A stretch of 64,000 nt of DNA from Mycobacterium saskatchewanense. Its GTDB lineage: Bacteria > Actinomycetota > Actinomycetes > Mycobacteriales > Mycobacteriaceae. Under the pieces are notes generated by a model. That model had not been told where the DNA came from. It worked only from the letters and a program-made list of their open reading frames with translations, and did no database searches. The number at the start of each line of letters is the position of its first letter. Positions within the stretch are counted from its first letter, which is position 1. A program made the translations under genes and the position numbers. The stretch lies in NCBI RefSeq assembly GCF_010729105.1, contig NZ_AP022573.1:4030001-4094000 (forward strand), read 5' to 3'. Of this stretch, positions 1-9,436 are shown piece after piece.

Positions 1-2
1 CC

Positions 3-812
3 GACTGGGAACTGCTCTCCGGCGACGAACGCGACTACGCCATCCGGCTGTGCGCCGAGTTCATTGCTGGCGAGGAGGCGGTGACCGAGGACATCCAGCC
101 GTTCATGGCCGCGATGCGCGCCGAGGGGCGGCTGGGCGACGAGATGTACCTGACCCAATTCGCGTTCGAGGAAGCCAAGCACGTGCAGGTGTTCCGCATG
201 TGGCTCGACGCCGTGGGCGTCACCGAGGACCTGCACCGCTACCTCGACGACATACCCACCTACCGGACGATCTTCTACGAGGAATTGCCCGAGTGTCTCA
301 ACGCCTTGTCGGTGGACCCGTCACCGGCCGCCCAGGTGCGGGCGTCGGTCACCTACAACCACATGGTCGAGGGCATGCTGGCGCTCACCGGCTACTTCGG
401 CTGGCACAAGATCTGCGTGGAGCGCGGCATCCTGCCCGGCATGCAGGAACTGGTGCGGCGCATCGGTGACGACGAGCGGCGCCACATGGCGTGGGGCACC
501 TTCACCTGCCGGCGCCACGTCGCCGCCGACGACCGCAACTGGGAGGTCTTCGAGGCGCGCATGAACGAGCTCATGCCGCTCGGCCTGCGCCTCATCGAAG
601 AGGGTTTCGCCCTGTACGACCCGATGCCCTTCGGGCTTTCGGTGGACGAGTTCATGCAGTACGCCGCCGACAAGGGCATGCGGCGCTTCGGCACGATCAG
701 CAGCGCCCGTGGGCGCCCGGTCGCCGAGATCGACCTCGACTATTCGCCGGTGCAGCTCGAGGACACCTTCGCCGACGAGGACGAGAAGGCCCTGGCGGGC
801 GCGTCGGCCTGA
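3..812 (+). CDS. nrdB: R2-like ligand-binding oxidase (R2lox), 5' end outside window
   Basis: Ferritin-like di-metal protein of the R2lox family (M. tuberculosis Rv0233 type), a cytosolic Mn/Fe protein thought to oxidise a bound fatty acid-like ligand; it is not a true ribonucleotide reductase subunit although often named nrdB. The reading frame is open from base 3, so about 269 C-terminal residues are visible and the start lies upstream. Two metal-ligand helices are clear: an EEAKH segment near base 170 and a DDERRH segment near base 470, with the HM-G-F Tyr-containing helix (GYFGWHK) between them. It ends at a TGA and converges on the hydrolase gene 21 bp away. Identity rests on family pattern and neighbourhood (gabD1 nearby, as in M. 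tuberculosis). Confidence 0.88.
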   Translation, partial: DWELLSGDERDYAIRLCAEFIAGEEAVTEDIQPFMAAMRAEGRLGDEMYLTQFAFEEAKHVQVFRMWLDAVGVTEDLHRYLDDIPTYRTIFYEELPECLNALSVDPSPAAQVRASVTYNHMVEGMLALTGYFGWHKICVERGILPGMQELVRRIGDDERRHMAWGTFTCRRHVAADDRNWEVFEARMNELMPLGLRLIEEGFALYDPMPFGLSVDEFMQYAADKGMRRFGTISSARGRPVAEIDLDYSPVQLEDTFADEDEKALAGASA

Positions 813-833
813 TCGATTGCCGGGCGAGGCCGG

Positions 834-1988
834 TCATGACGCCAGGGTTTCGTCGAGCCAGTCGAACATCCGCTGGTGAAACAGCGTCAGGGCGCCCTCG
901 TGGCAATGCTGTTCGGCGCCCTCGGCGGCGGTGAATTTCACCAGCGTCTTCGGGCAGCGCAGCGCGTCGTACAGCAGTTGTGGCTGGCCCTTGAAGAATT
1001 GGTCCTCCTCGGCCTCGCACACCAGCGTGGGGCAGGTGATCCCGTCGACCACGGGGCTGAGGTCGTACTTCGCAAACGCGTCGGCCAGTTCCCGGCCCGT
1101 CGCGGCCCCGAGCGCCCACAGCCCGTTGAGGACCGCCCACCGCAGTTGCGTCGGCGCCTTCTCGGGAGAGGCGATCACCTCATCGATCGCGCTGACCGGC
1201 GGCAGGGCGGCGGCGAAATTGAACACGCCGTCGTAGGCGATGCACGCCGCGATCCTCGTGTCGAAGGCCGCCGCCCGGGGCGCGAGGTAGCCACCCATGC
1301 TCATGCCCAGCAGCGCAATCCGTTCGGTGTCGACCCCGGGCAGGGTCACGGCGACGTCGAGCACCGGGGAGACGACGGCCTCCCAGTCGTGGCGGAACGG
1401 GAGTTTGTCGATCCGCAACGCCGCGCCCTGGCCCGGACCCTCGAAGATCAGGCAGTTCCAGCCATGCCGGTGGGCCGCCTCGCCGACGCCGAAGAACATT
1501 TCCTCGACCGTCGAGTCGTAACCGCCGTGCGCGACCAACGTCGGCCCGCGGTTCTTCCCGCGGACGTTGAGGTAATAGCCCTTGAGTTCGATTCCCTGGT
1601 AAGGGATTTGCACTGGGATCCAGTGTTCTTGGATCTCCGGAGCGGCGGTGAAGGTCTGCACGGCCCGAGCCGACGTCTCGGCCACCCGCGGGTCACTGGC
1701 CGGGTCCTCGCGCAGAAAGAATTCGGCGGTCCGGTAATAGTTCGAGGCCCGAAGGTAGGCGCTGTTGGCGCTGACGGTGTGTCCCTTGGCCGCGCACGCA
1801 TCGGCGATGCCGGCGATCCGGTCGGCCAGGGCCCGCCATTCCCGGTGCCATGACTCCCAATCGCCGGGGGTGATCCGGGCCGCCGTCGCCATCACCTCGC
1901 CGATATCCGCTCCGCCGTAAACGGTGTATCCGACCGCCCGCAATGTCTCGAACGAGAAGGACTCGTCCGTTTGAAACATGAACCGCAT
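834..1988 (-). CDS. alpha/beta hydrolase (FrsA/DUF1100-like esterase)
   Basis: A 384-residue alpha/beta hydrolase. The nucleophile elbow GMSMGG puts the catalytic serine near residue 230; a late acidic residue lies in CEAEEDQF and the likely catalytic histidine in AEQHCH close to the C-terminus. The roughly 120-residue N-terminal helical part before the hydrolase core resembles 2,6-dihydroxypseudooxynicotine hydrolase and FrsA-type enzymes, which cleave C-C or ester bonds of small substrates; the substrate here is unknown. No signal peptide is seen, so it should be cytosolic. The start is supported by a strong GGAGGAGG ribosome site just upstream. It is divergent from a TetR gene across about 86 bp containing a palindrome, so that regulator probably controls it. 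Confidence 0.85.
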   Translation of the reverse strand: MRFMFQTDESFSFETLRAVGYTVYGGADIGEVMATAARITPGDWESWHREWRALADRIAGIADACAAKGHTVSANSAYLRASNYYRTAEFFLREDPASDPRVAETSARAVQTFTAAPEIQEHWIPVQIPYQGIELKGYYLNVRGKNRGPTLVAHGGYDSTVEEMFFGVGEAAHRHGWNCLIFEGPGQGAALRIDKLPFRHDWEAVVSPVLDVAVTLPGVDTERIALLGMSMGGYLAPRAAAFDTRIAACIAYDGVFNFAAALPPVSAIDEVIASPEKAPTQLRWAVLNGLWALGAATGRELADAFAKYDLSPVVDGITCPTLVCEAEEDQFFKGQPQLLYDALRCPKTLVKFTAAEGAEQHCHEGALTLFHQRMFDWLDETLAS

Positions 1989-2042
1989 GCCGCCTCCTCC
2001 GGTAATGCAACTGGTCGATGCATTAGCGCGAGTATGGCATGC

Positions 2043-2055
2043 TTAGTGGCACTAA
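2043..2055. promoter_or_regulatory. perfect 6-1-6 palindrome, candidate TetR operator
   Basis: TTAGTG-G-CACTAA lies between the divergent hydrolase and TetR genes, 20 bp before the TetR start and about 55 bp before the hydrolase start. The position suits an operator for autoregulation and for repression of the hydrolase. Seen directly; the function is inferred. Confidence 0.5.
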
Positions 2056-2074
2056 CACAACAGGAGGTTGCGTT

Positions 2075-2716
2075 ATGGGCGGCGTAGTCGACGGAGCCAC
2101 ACCGCCGGGGCCGGGCACCACGCGGCCCGGCGGCCGGACGTCGCGGGTGCGCGCCGCGGTGCTGGACGCCGCGCTGCTGGTGCTGGCCGAAGCCGGCTAC
2201 ACGGGACTGACCATCGAGCGCATCGCCGAGCGGTCGGGGGTGAACAAGACAACCATCTATCGGCGCTGGCAGACGAAGGAGGCCGTCCTGGCCGCCGCCA
2301 TCGACGAGGTGGCCTCGGACGAATTCCCGATCCCCGCCACCGGTTCCATCGACGGGGATCTGCGCGCGTTCGGCCGTGGCCTCGTCGACTTCCTGACCAG
2401 CGATTCGCCGGCGCTTGCCGGCATCGTGCGCGCGATGTTCTCCGACGCCGCCCAGGAACCGCTGATCGCCGGCCTCAAGCGCGACTTCTTCGCCAGCCGC
2501 TACGAGGGCGCGGCGGGCATGGTCGAGGCGGCGATCGCGCGGGGCGAGCTGCCCGCCGATGTCGACGTCCGCGAATTCGTGGGCCTCGTTGCCGCGCCCA
2601 TCTACTACCGGAAGTTGGTCACCGAGGAACCGCTCGACCATGCGGTTGCCGACCGCGCGGCCGCCACCGCGCTGGCCGCGGTCCGGACCGGGCTGTGTCG
2701 CCGCCAGCCTCGTTGA
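2075..2716 (+). CDS. TetR-family transcriptional regulator
   Basis: A 213-residue TetR/AcrR regulator. The N-terminal helix-turn-helix spans about residues 25-65 with the typical TIERIAERSGVNKTTIYRRW pattern; the rest is a helical ligand-binding domain. An in-frame ATG exists 36 bp upstream, but the start at 2075 is preferred because an AGGAGG site ends 7 bp before it and the upstream ATG would run through the operator-like palindrome. The divergent alpha/beta hydrolase is the likely target. Effector unknown. Confidence 0.88.
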   Translation: MGGVVDGATPPGPGTTRPGGRTSRVRAAVLDAALLVLAEAGYTGLTIERIAERSGVNKTTIYRRWQTKEAVLAAAIDEVASDEFPIPATGSIDGDLRAFGRGLVDFLTSDSPALAGIVRAMFSDAAQEPLIAGLKRDFFASRYEGAAGMVEAAIARGELPADVDVREFVGLVAAPIYYRKLVTEEPLDHAVADRAAATALAAVRTGLCRRQPR

Positions 2717-2728
2717 CGGCGGCGAAGG

Positions 2729-4147
2729 TCACTCGACCTTGCTGCCACCCGCCGCCGAGCCGCTCTCCGACTCGCCGACCCACACGGTCTTGGCGTTGAC
2801 GAACGCCCTGATGCCCAGACCCGCGAGTTCGCGCCCATACCCGGATCGCTTGACGCCACCGAAGCCCAATTCGGGATAGGACACGGTCATTCCGTTGATG
2901 AAGACCTGGCCGGCCTCGATGTCGTCGATGAACCGCTGCTGTTCGGCCTCGTCGTTGGTCCAGGCGTTGGAGCCCAGCCCGAAGGTGGTGGCATTGGCGA
3001 TCTCGATGGCCTCGTCGATGCTCTCGGCCCGGTACATCGAGGCGACCGGGCCGAACACCTCTTCGGTGTAGAGCGCCATGTCCTTGGTGATGTCGGTGAC
3101 TACCGTCGGCGGGTAGTACCACCCCGGCCCCCCGATGGGCTTGCCGCCGAGCCGGATGGTGGCGCCCGCCGCGGCGGCGTCGTCGACCTGCTTGGCGATC
3201 TCGTCGCGCCCGGACTCGGTGGCCAGCGGGCCCACGTCGGTGTCCGGGTCGGTCGGGTCGCCCACCTTGAGCGCGGCCATCCGCTCGGTGAACTTGTCCA
3301 CGAATGCGTCGTAGATGTCGGTGTGGATGATGAACCGTTTGGCGGCGATGCACGACTGGCCGTTGTTCTGGGTGCGGGCGGTGACCGCGGTCTTGGCGGC
3401 CTCGTCGAGGTCCGCGGACGGCATCACGATGAACGGGTCGCTGCCGCCGAGCTCGAGCACGGTGGGCTTGATCTCGTCGCCGGCGATGGCGGCCACCGAC
3501 TGCCCGGCCGGTTCACTTCCGGTAAGGGTGGCGGCCGCGACGCGCGGGTCGCGCAGGATGCGCTCGACGGCGCTCGAGGAGACCAGCAGCGTCTGGAAGC
3601 AGCCGTCCGGGAAGCCGCCCCGGGAGATGACGTCGGCGAGATACAGCGCGGACTGCGGGACATTGGAGGCGTGCTTGAGGAGGCCCACGTTGCCGGCCAT
3701 CAGCGCCGGCGCGGCGAACCGGACGGCCTGCCACAGCGGGAAGTTCCACGGCATCACGGCCAGCACCACGCCGAGCGGCTGGTAGCGGGTGTAGGCCTGC
3801 TTCGCGCCGACCGCCGCGGCGTCGGCGGGCTCGTCGGCGAGCAGCTTCTCAGCGTTCTCCGCGTAGTAGCGAAACCCCTTGGCGCACTTGATGACCTCGG
3901 CCTTGGCCGATTTGAGGGTCTTGCCCATTTCCAGGGTCATCATCGCGCCGACCTCGTCGGCCTCGGCTTCCAGCAGGTCGGCGGTGGCGTTCGCCCACTG
4001 CGCACGCTGGGCGAAGGTGGTGTTGTGGCGGTAGTCGAGGAATCGCTCGTAGGCGCGCTCGATCGCCGCGTCGACTTCGGCGTCGGTCGCCGGGGTGAAG
4101 GTTTTGACTGTCTCGCCGGTGGCCGGGTTGATGGTGGCTATAGGCAC
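2729..4147 (-). CDS. gabD1: NADP-dependent succinate-semialdehyde dehydrogenase
   Basis: A 472-residue aldehyde dehydrogenase that oxidises succinic semialdehyde to succinate, the last step of the GABA shunt and of the variant TCA route in mycobacteria. Conserved elements are visible: the oxyanion Asn in PWNFP (near residue 135), general base Glu232 in LELGGSDPF, and catalytic Cys266 in NNGQSC. The sequence closely resembles Rv0234c as recalled. The start is GTG with a GAAGGA site; the stop lies 12 bp from the convergent TetR stop. It is divergent from a ThDP enzyme gene across 190 bp. Confidence 0.95.
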   Translation of the reverse strand: MPIATINPATGETVKTFTPATDAEVDAAIERAYERFLDYRHNTTFAQRAQWANATADLLEAEADEVGAMMTLEMGKTLKSAKAEVIKCAKGFRYYAENAEKLLADEPADAAAVGAKQAYTRYQPLGVVLAVMPWNFPLWQAVRFAAPALMAGNVGLLKHASNVPQSALYLADVISRGGFPDGCFQTLLVSSSAVERILRDPRVAAATLTGSEPAGQSVAAIAGDEIKPTVLELGGSDPFIVMPSADLDEAAKTAVTARTQNNGQSCIAAKRFIIHTDIYDAFVDKFTERMAALKVGDPTDPDTDVGPLATESGRDEIAKQVDDAAAAGATIRLGGKPIGGPGWYYPPTVVTDITKDMALYTEEVFGPVASMYRAESIDEAIEIANATTFGLGSNAWTNDEAEQQRFIDDIEAGQVFINGMTVSYPELGFGGVKRSGYGRELAGLGIRAFVNAKTVWVGESESGSAAGGSKVE

Positions 4148-4295
4148 GCTGACATCCTTCGTTGAGTTGGGTAGCTGCGTATGTAAACGTCCATACCCAG
4201 CCTGCCATTTCCGAACCCGCGCAGGAACCGCGGTCCGAGAGATACCCCCGTGCCGCGCGACGCCGCCGGACTACCGCGCTACCTTCGGGACTATC

Positions 4296-4324
4296 GTCGC
4301 GAAGTGTCGCGAAGGGTCGCGAAG
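4296..4324 (+). repeat. three 10-bp-phased direct repeats (GTCGCGAAG)
   Basis: GTCGCGAAG starts at 4296, 4306 and 4316, one helical turn apart, and a related inverted element CTTCGGGAC lies at about 4283-4291. The array ends 13 bp before the start of the ThDP enzyme gene. Helically phased repeats at this position look like a regulator-binding site; the protein is unknown. Confidence 0.55.
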
Positions 4325-4337
4325 TGGAGGTGCCGGG

Positions 4338-5984
4338 ATGAGCAAAGCCGCGGAGCTGATGGTCAAGTGCCTGGAGAACGAGGGGGTGTCCGTCGTCTTC
4401 GGGTTGCCGGGGGAGGAGAACATTCGCTTCGTGCAGGCACTGGCGTCCTCGGACATCCGCTACGTGCTGACGCGGCACGAGCAGGGCGCGGCGTTCATGG
4501 CGGAGATGTACGGCCGCGTCACCGGGCGGGCGGCGGTGGTGTCCGCCACCCTGGGCCCGGGCGCGATCAACATGCAACTCGGCGTCGCCGACGCCACCAC
4601 CAACAGCACCCCGCTGGTCGCGATCTCCGCGCAGGTCGGCCAGGACCGGGAGTTCAAGGAGTCGCACCAGTACGTCGACCTGGTGCGAATGTTCGCCCCC
4701 ATCACCCGGTGGTCCGCCGGTGTGCCGACCGCGCGCGCCATACCGGAGATGTTCCGCAAGGCGTTCAAGGTCGCCGAGACGGAGCGGCCCGCCGCGGTGT
4801 ACCTGGCGGTGCCCGAACACATCGATGCCGACGAGGCCGACTACGACCTGGCGCCGTTGCCGCGCAATGTGGTTCGCGCCGACGCGCCGGCGCCCGGCCA
4901 GGTCGCCCGCGCGGTGGACATCCTGCGGCAGGCCAAGCGGCCGGTGGTGCTGGCGGGTCACGGCGCCGCCCGCGGCGGCGCGACGGCGGCCCTGGTGCGA
5001 TTCTCCGAGCAACTCGGCATCCCGGTCGCCAACACGTTCCACGGCAAGGGCGTGATGCCCGACGACCATCCCAACAGCATCGGGACGCTCGGGTTCATGC
5101 GGCACGACTACGTCAACTTCGGGTTCGACAACGCCGACGTGGTGATCGCGGTCGGCTACGAGCTGCAGGAGTTCGACCCGGTCCGGATCAATCCGCAGGC
5201 CGACAAGAAGATCATCCACATTCACCGGTTCCCGGCCGAGGTCGACGCGCACTACTCAGTGGACGTCGGGATCATCGGCGACATCAGCGCCTCGCTCGAC
5301 GCGCTGACGGAAGGGCTCGCCGGCCACGCCTACGAGGCGGATCCCGAGGTGCCCGGCTCCGGGCTGCTCGCCGAGGAATTCGCTCAGGCGCAGGAGGATT
5401 CGCGTTACCCGCTGGCGCCCGCGCGGCTGGTCGCCGACACTCGTGCGGCGCTGGGCCGCAGCGACGTCGTCCTGGTCGACACCGGTGCCACCAAGATGTG
5501 GATGGCCCGGCTCTACCCGACCTACGAATGCAACACCTGCTTGGTATCAAACGGCTTGTCCACCATGGGTTTTGCGCTGCCCGGCGCGCTCGGCGTCAAG
5601 CTGGCCCGGCCGGACTCGAAGGTGCTCGCGGTCGTCGGCGACGGCGCGTTCCTGATGAACTCGCAGGAGATCGAGACCGCCGTCCGCGAGAAGATCCCGC
5701 TGGTGGTGTTGATCTGGGAGGACGGGGCTTACGGCCTCATCGAGTGGAAAATGGACCTGGAGCTCGGCGAGCATTACTACGTCAACTTCGGCAACCCCGA
5801 CATCGTGAAATACGCGGAAAGCTTTGGCGCCAAGGGTTATCGGATCAACAGCGCCGACGAGCTGCTGCCGACGTTGCGGGCGGCGCTCAACGATGACGGG
5901 GTTTCGCTGATCTGCTGCCCGGTCGACTATTCCGACAACCTCCGGCTGACCGACCGGCTGGGCGAACTGGACGAGACGCTGTAG
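4338..5984 (+). CDS. thiamine-diphosphate enzyme, acetolactate synthase-like
   Basis: A 548-residue ThDP-dependent enzyme with N-terminal PYR domain, central domain and C-terminal PP domain, the layout of acetolactate synthase/AlsS and related decarboxylases. The cofactor-activating glutamate is Glu48 in RHEQ; the PP-domain metal motif starts at VVGDGAFLMN (about residue 433) and runs to the WEDGAYG segment, where the usual Asn-Asn end is replaced by Glu-Asp. It would condense pyruvate to acetolactate if it is AlsS-like, but other carboligases share this fold. The start at 4338 is supported by GTGGAGGT upstream; an in-frame longer start would run back through gabD1 promoter DNA. I do not recall an orthologue at this position in M. 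tuberculosis. It is monocistronic, with phased repeats directly before it. Confidence 0.75.
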   Translation: MSKAAELMVKCLENEGVSVVFGLPGEENIRFVQALASSDIRYVLTRHEQGAAFMAEMYGRVTGRAAVVSATLGPGAINMQLGVADATTNSTPLVAISAQVGQDREFKESHQYVDLVRMFAPITRWSAGVPTARAIPEMFRKAFKVAETERPAAVYLAVPEHIDADEADYDLAPLPRNVVRADAPAPGQVARAVDILRQAKRPVVLAGHGAARGGATAALVRFSEQLGIPVANTFHGKGVMPDDHPNSIGTLGFMRHDYVNFGFDNADVVIAVGYELQEFDPVRINPQADKKIIHIHRFPAEVDAHYSVDVGIIGDISASLDALTEGLAGHAYEADPEVPGSGLLAEEFAQAQEDSRYPLAPARLVADTRAALGRSDVVLVDTGATKMWMARLYPTYECNTCLVSNGLSTMGFALPGALGVKLARPDSKVLAVVGDGAFLMNSQEIETAVREKIPLVVLIWEDGAYGLIEWKMDLELGEHYYVNFGNPDIVKYAESFGAKGYRINSADELLPTLRAALNDDGVSLICCPVDYSDNLRLTDRLGELDETL

Positions 5985-6146
5985 CGGCTCGGCGCCCCGG
6001 CTCGGGGCCGGTGATTGCGCCTCGAATCGTCGGCGTTGCGGCCTCGGTGTGATCCGAAATGGGTTGGCTGAAAGTAATTTTTCGAGTGTGTATCTGGGGC
6101 GATTTGACCGGCGGGTTTTGTCGGGGGTGGGGGTTAGTTTGGCGGT

Positions 6147-7340
6147 GTGAGTGCGGGTGGTTGTGCAGAGATCGATGCGGTGTTCGACGCGCTCGATGCC
6201 GACTTGGACCGTGCTTTGGGGTTGTCGTTTGATGTGTTGGACACCGGTGCGCGGTTGCGGGTGTTGCGCCGGTGTGAGCGGGTGCGTCGGCGGATCCCGG
6301 CGATCGAGCATCCGCTGATCAATGACCTGGCCCGGCAGGCCACCGCTGAAGAGTTGGGCGGCAAGCTGTCTCATGCGATCGCCGAGACGGTGTTGATCAG
6401 CCGCGCCGAAGCCGGCCGGCGCATCAAGGGCGCCGCCGAGTTGGGTGCGCGGTACGGCCTTACCGGGGAGCCGATCGCGCCGGCGCTGTCGGCGACCGCC
6501 GCCGCCCAGCGCGCCGGCACGTTGGGGGTCGAGCAGGTCGCGGTGGTCCGCCGGTTGTTTCACACCCTGCCCGCCTCGGTGGGCGTCGAGACCCGCGAAC
6601 TGGTGGAAACCCAGCTGGCCGCCCTGGGCGCGCAGTGCGGCCCTGGACACCTGGCGCAGTTCGCCGCCGCGGTGGCCGACCGGCTCAACCCCGACGGCAG
6701 CTACACCGACACCGACCGCGCCCGGCGGCGCGGGCTGACCCTGGGCCCCCAGGGCGCCGACGGCATGTCGCAGCTGCGCGGGCACCTGACCCCCCAAGCC
6801 CGCGCCACCGTGGAGGCGGTGCTGGCCAAACTGGCCGCCCCCGGCATGTGCAACCCCCTCGAGCAGACCCCGTGTGTGGACGGCGCCCCCACCCGGGAGG
6901 CGATCGACCGCGACGCCCGCACCGCCGCCCAACGCCACCACGACGGACTGCTCGCGGGCCTGCGTGCGCTGCTGGCCTCAGGCAACCTCGGCCAACACAA
7001 CGGGCTGCCCGCGGCCATCATCGTCACCACCACCCTGCGGGAGCTCGAAGCCGCCGCCGGCACCGGCCGCACCGGCGGCGGCACCCGGCTACCGATCAGC
7101 GACGTGATCCGGCTGGCCCGCCACGCCCACCACTACCTGGCCGTCTTCGACCACGCCAAAGCCCTGGCGCTCTACCACACCAAACGGCTGGCCTCACCCG
7201 GCCAACGAATCGTGCTCTACGCCCCAATGGATCCCCCACCCCACCAAGAACGCGGCCAACCCCGCACCAACCCCTGCTGGCACCCCGAAAAACTCCTCCA
7301 CAACGAGAACGAAGACGAAGGCGACGACGGCGCGGCCTAG
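6147..7340 (+). pseudogene. DUF222/13E12-repeat protein with HNH motif deleted in frame
   Basis: A 397-residue protein of the mycobacterial 13E12 (DUF222) family. Such proteins normally end in an HNH endonuclease module that begins right after the RIVLYA segment. Here RIVLYA (ending at residue 359, base 7223) passes directly into [15 protein letters not shown] and HPEKLL, the part that normally follows the HNH motif. The CxxPGC and HH residues expected between them are absent, so roughly 60 residues appear to be missing without loss of frame. The remaining DUF222 region (about residues 5-350) looks intact and the gene starts with GTG, so a protein may be made, but it cannot be a nuclease of this type. 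Whether it is a pseudogene or a reused protein is open. Confidence 0.75.
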
Positions 7341-7370
7341 CTGAGCCGGCCCTTCGATAAGGTTTCCCCT

Positions 7371-7931
7371 GTGTCGCTGTGGCTGTCGTTGAGACCGTGG
7401 TGGCTGCAATGGCCGCTGTACGCGCTGGTGGTCGTGCTGGGCCTGACCCCTCTGGTGATGATCGGCGACTATCCGACCGGGCCGGCCCCATCGCACTGGA
7501 CCAGCGCACCGTGGTGGATCACCGTCGCGGTCGTCGCGCTGGTGATCGGCCTGGCCACGGCGCTCGGCTCGTCCCGCCGCATGACGGGGCTGCGCCCCTC
7601 GTTGGAAGCGCTCTCATTCGCAGACTGTCGTCAAGTTTCGAAGGCGATGCGTTCGGGACCCGTTCCCGACGATCCGGCAAGACGTCAGGCGGCGCGGCAA
7701 CTGATCAAGCGCGCCCGCGACTCCATCGCGGGTTCGGCCAAGCTGATGATCGCCGCCTGTTGGATCCTCGTGGCGGTGCAAGTTGTCGGCTTCATCAGTG
7801 ACGCACAGCATTTCACGCTGCGGAGCCTGGTGCTAACAGTGGCCTTCGCATATCTCGGCGGCTACTACTGGTACTACCCGCGGCTGCTCGACGCGCGTCT
7901 CCAGCTGCTGGACCGGCCGGCGGCGGGTTAG
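7371..7931 (+). CDS. hypothetical membrane protein, four predicted TM segments
   Basis: A 186-residue protein of unknown function. Hydrophobic stretches near residues 12-32, 47-65, 122-142 and 150-168 suggest four membrane helices; a basic, Arg/Lys-rich cytoplasmic loop (about 70-115) lies in the middle. GTG start; it follows the DUF222 gene by 30 bp and its stop overlaps the stop of the convergent membrane gene by 4 bp. No known motif was recognised. Confidence 0.6.
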   Translation: MSLWLSLRPWWLQWPLYALVVVLGLTPLVMIGDYPTGPAPSHWTSAPWWITVAVVALVIGLATALGSSRRMTGLRPSLEALSFADCRQVSKAMRSGPVPDDPARRQAARQLIKRARDSIAGSAKLMIAACWILVAVQVVGFISDAQHFTLRSLVLTVAFAYLGGYYWYYPRLLDARLQLLDRPAAG

Positions 7932-9367
7932 CGCCGCCCGGAATCCGCTTCCAGCGCCATCGGCGGAACGTACGCGCCGATCAACGTGCGATGCCACCAG
8001 GCTCGCTCGGCGCGCAACTCCCGCCACGTCGTGAACCGGTACTCATAGAGTCGCGCGCGCACGTGGCGCGGCGGCGACTCGGGAAACGGGTTGTGCCGCA
8101 GGAGCCGCAGCGTGGCCGGATCGTTGCGCAGCAGCCGCTCCAGGAACGGCCTCAGCCACGGCCGGGCGTAGCCGGGCGAGATGGCGGCGAACCACATCAG
8201 CCAGTCCAGGCGCAGGTGGTAAGGCGCCCATTGGCGCGGGAGCCGGCGCACGCCGCCGGGCTTGCCCTTGAATTCGTACTCCTTCCATACCGTCTGGCCG
8301 GTGATCACCGGCTCGTCGGTGCCCTCGACCACCACCTCGCGGCGGACGCGGCCGATACTCCCGAACGCCCCGTACGTGTTGACCAGGTGAAAGGGGTTGA
8401 AGGACATGTTCATTCGCTGCCGGGTGGACAACATGTTGCGCACGGGCCAGTAGCTCAGAAACAGCACCGCGCCGGTGAACACGACGACCACGCCGGCGAA
8501 CCAGTGAGGTGGCGCCGACCAATGATGCCCCGGCACCGGGAGCACCGCCCGCACCGACGCGTCATCGATGGCGCTGCAGGCCAGCAGGATCGTCACCCAG
8601 TTGAGCCAGGCGAAGTTGCCCGACGCAACCAGCCACATCTGGGTGACCACGACGACCGCCGCGGCCACACTGGCCACCGGCTGCGGTGCGAATAGCCCGA
8701 ACGGCACGATCAGCTGCGAGAAGTGGTTGCCCGCCACCTCGATTCGATGCAGCGGCTTGGGCAGATGATGGAAGAACCAGCTCAGCGGCCCGGGCATGGG
8801 CTGCGTCTCGTGGTGGTAGTACAGGCAGGTCAAGTCGCGCCAGCATTCGTCGCCGCGCATCTTGATCAGCCCCGCGCCGAACTCGACCCGAAACAACAAC
8901 AGCCGCGCCATCCACAGGGTCAGCAGTGGGGGCGCCACCCGGTCGTTGCCGAGGAAGATCATCAAGAAGCCGGCCTCCAGCAGCAGCGACTCCCAGCCGA
9001 ACGAGTACCACGCTTGCCCCACGTTGACGATCGACAGGTAGAGGACCCACAGCGTCAGCCACATCACCATCGCGGCCCATAGCGGCACCAGGTCGGCCGC
9101 CCCGGCGACGACGCCCGCCGCCAGCGCCGCGCCGAACCACGAGGCGCCGGCGAACAGCCCATCGGAATATCGCAGGTGGAAGATGCTCGGCGAGCGCCAA
9201 AACGACTGCTCCGCCAGGAAACGCGGCACCGGCAGCATGCCCCGTTCGCCGATGAGCGCCCGGAATTGGGCAGCGGCGCCGACGAACGCGATCAGGTAGA
9301 TCGCCGCGACGCCGCGCTCGAGGACCAGCCTGCCCAGCCAGTAACCGGGCGCCGAGAACCATCCCAT
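7928..9367 (-). CDS. lipase maturation factor-like membrane protein (Rv0235c type)
   Basis: A 479-residue integral membrane protein resembling the lipase maturation factor family and, by position, Rv0235c. About 8 hydrophobic helices occupy residues 10-360, followed by a soluble C-terminal part rich in Trp/Arg (YEFKGKPGG, WAPYHLRLDWLMW), which is typical of the family. Its role in mycobacteria is not established; the eukaryotic relatives assist folding of secreted lipases. The start at 9367 is chosen because AAGGAG lies 7 bp upstream; a TTG 45 bp further upstream is unlikely. It is directly downstream of aftD on the same strand, with a 69-bp gap, so it is probably co-transcribed. Confidence 0.8.
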   Translation of the reverse strand: MGWFSAPGYWLGRLVLERGVAAIYLIAFVGAAAQFRALIGERGMLPVPRFLAEQSFWRSPSIFHLRYSDGLFAGASWFGAALAAGVVAGAADLVPLWAAMVMWLTLWVLYLSIVNVGQAWYSFGWESLLLEAGFLMIFLGNDRVAPPLLTLWMARLLLFRVEFGAGLIKMRGDECWRDLTCLYYHHETQPMPGPLSWFFHHLPKPLHRIEVAGNHFSQLIVPFGLFAPQPVASVAAAVVVVTQMWLVASGNFAWLNWVTILLACSAIDDASVRAVLPVPGHHWSAPPHWFAGVVVVFTGAVLFLSYWPVRNMLSTRQRMNMSFNPFHLVNTYGAFGSIGRVRREVVVEGTDEPVITGQTVWKEYEFKGKPGGVRRLPRQWAPYHLRLDWLMWFAAISPGYARPWLRPFLERLLRNDPATLRLLRHNPFPESPPRHVRARLYEYRFTTWRELRAERAWWHRTLIGAYVPPMALEADSGRR

Positions 9368-9436
9368 GGCGTAACTCCTTGGACCGGTTGCCCAACCCGC
9401 ATGCCCAGTCAAGCAGGCGATAAACGCCGAGCCAAG

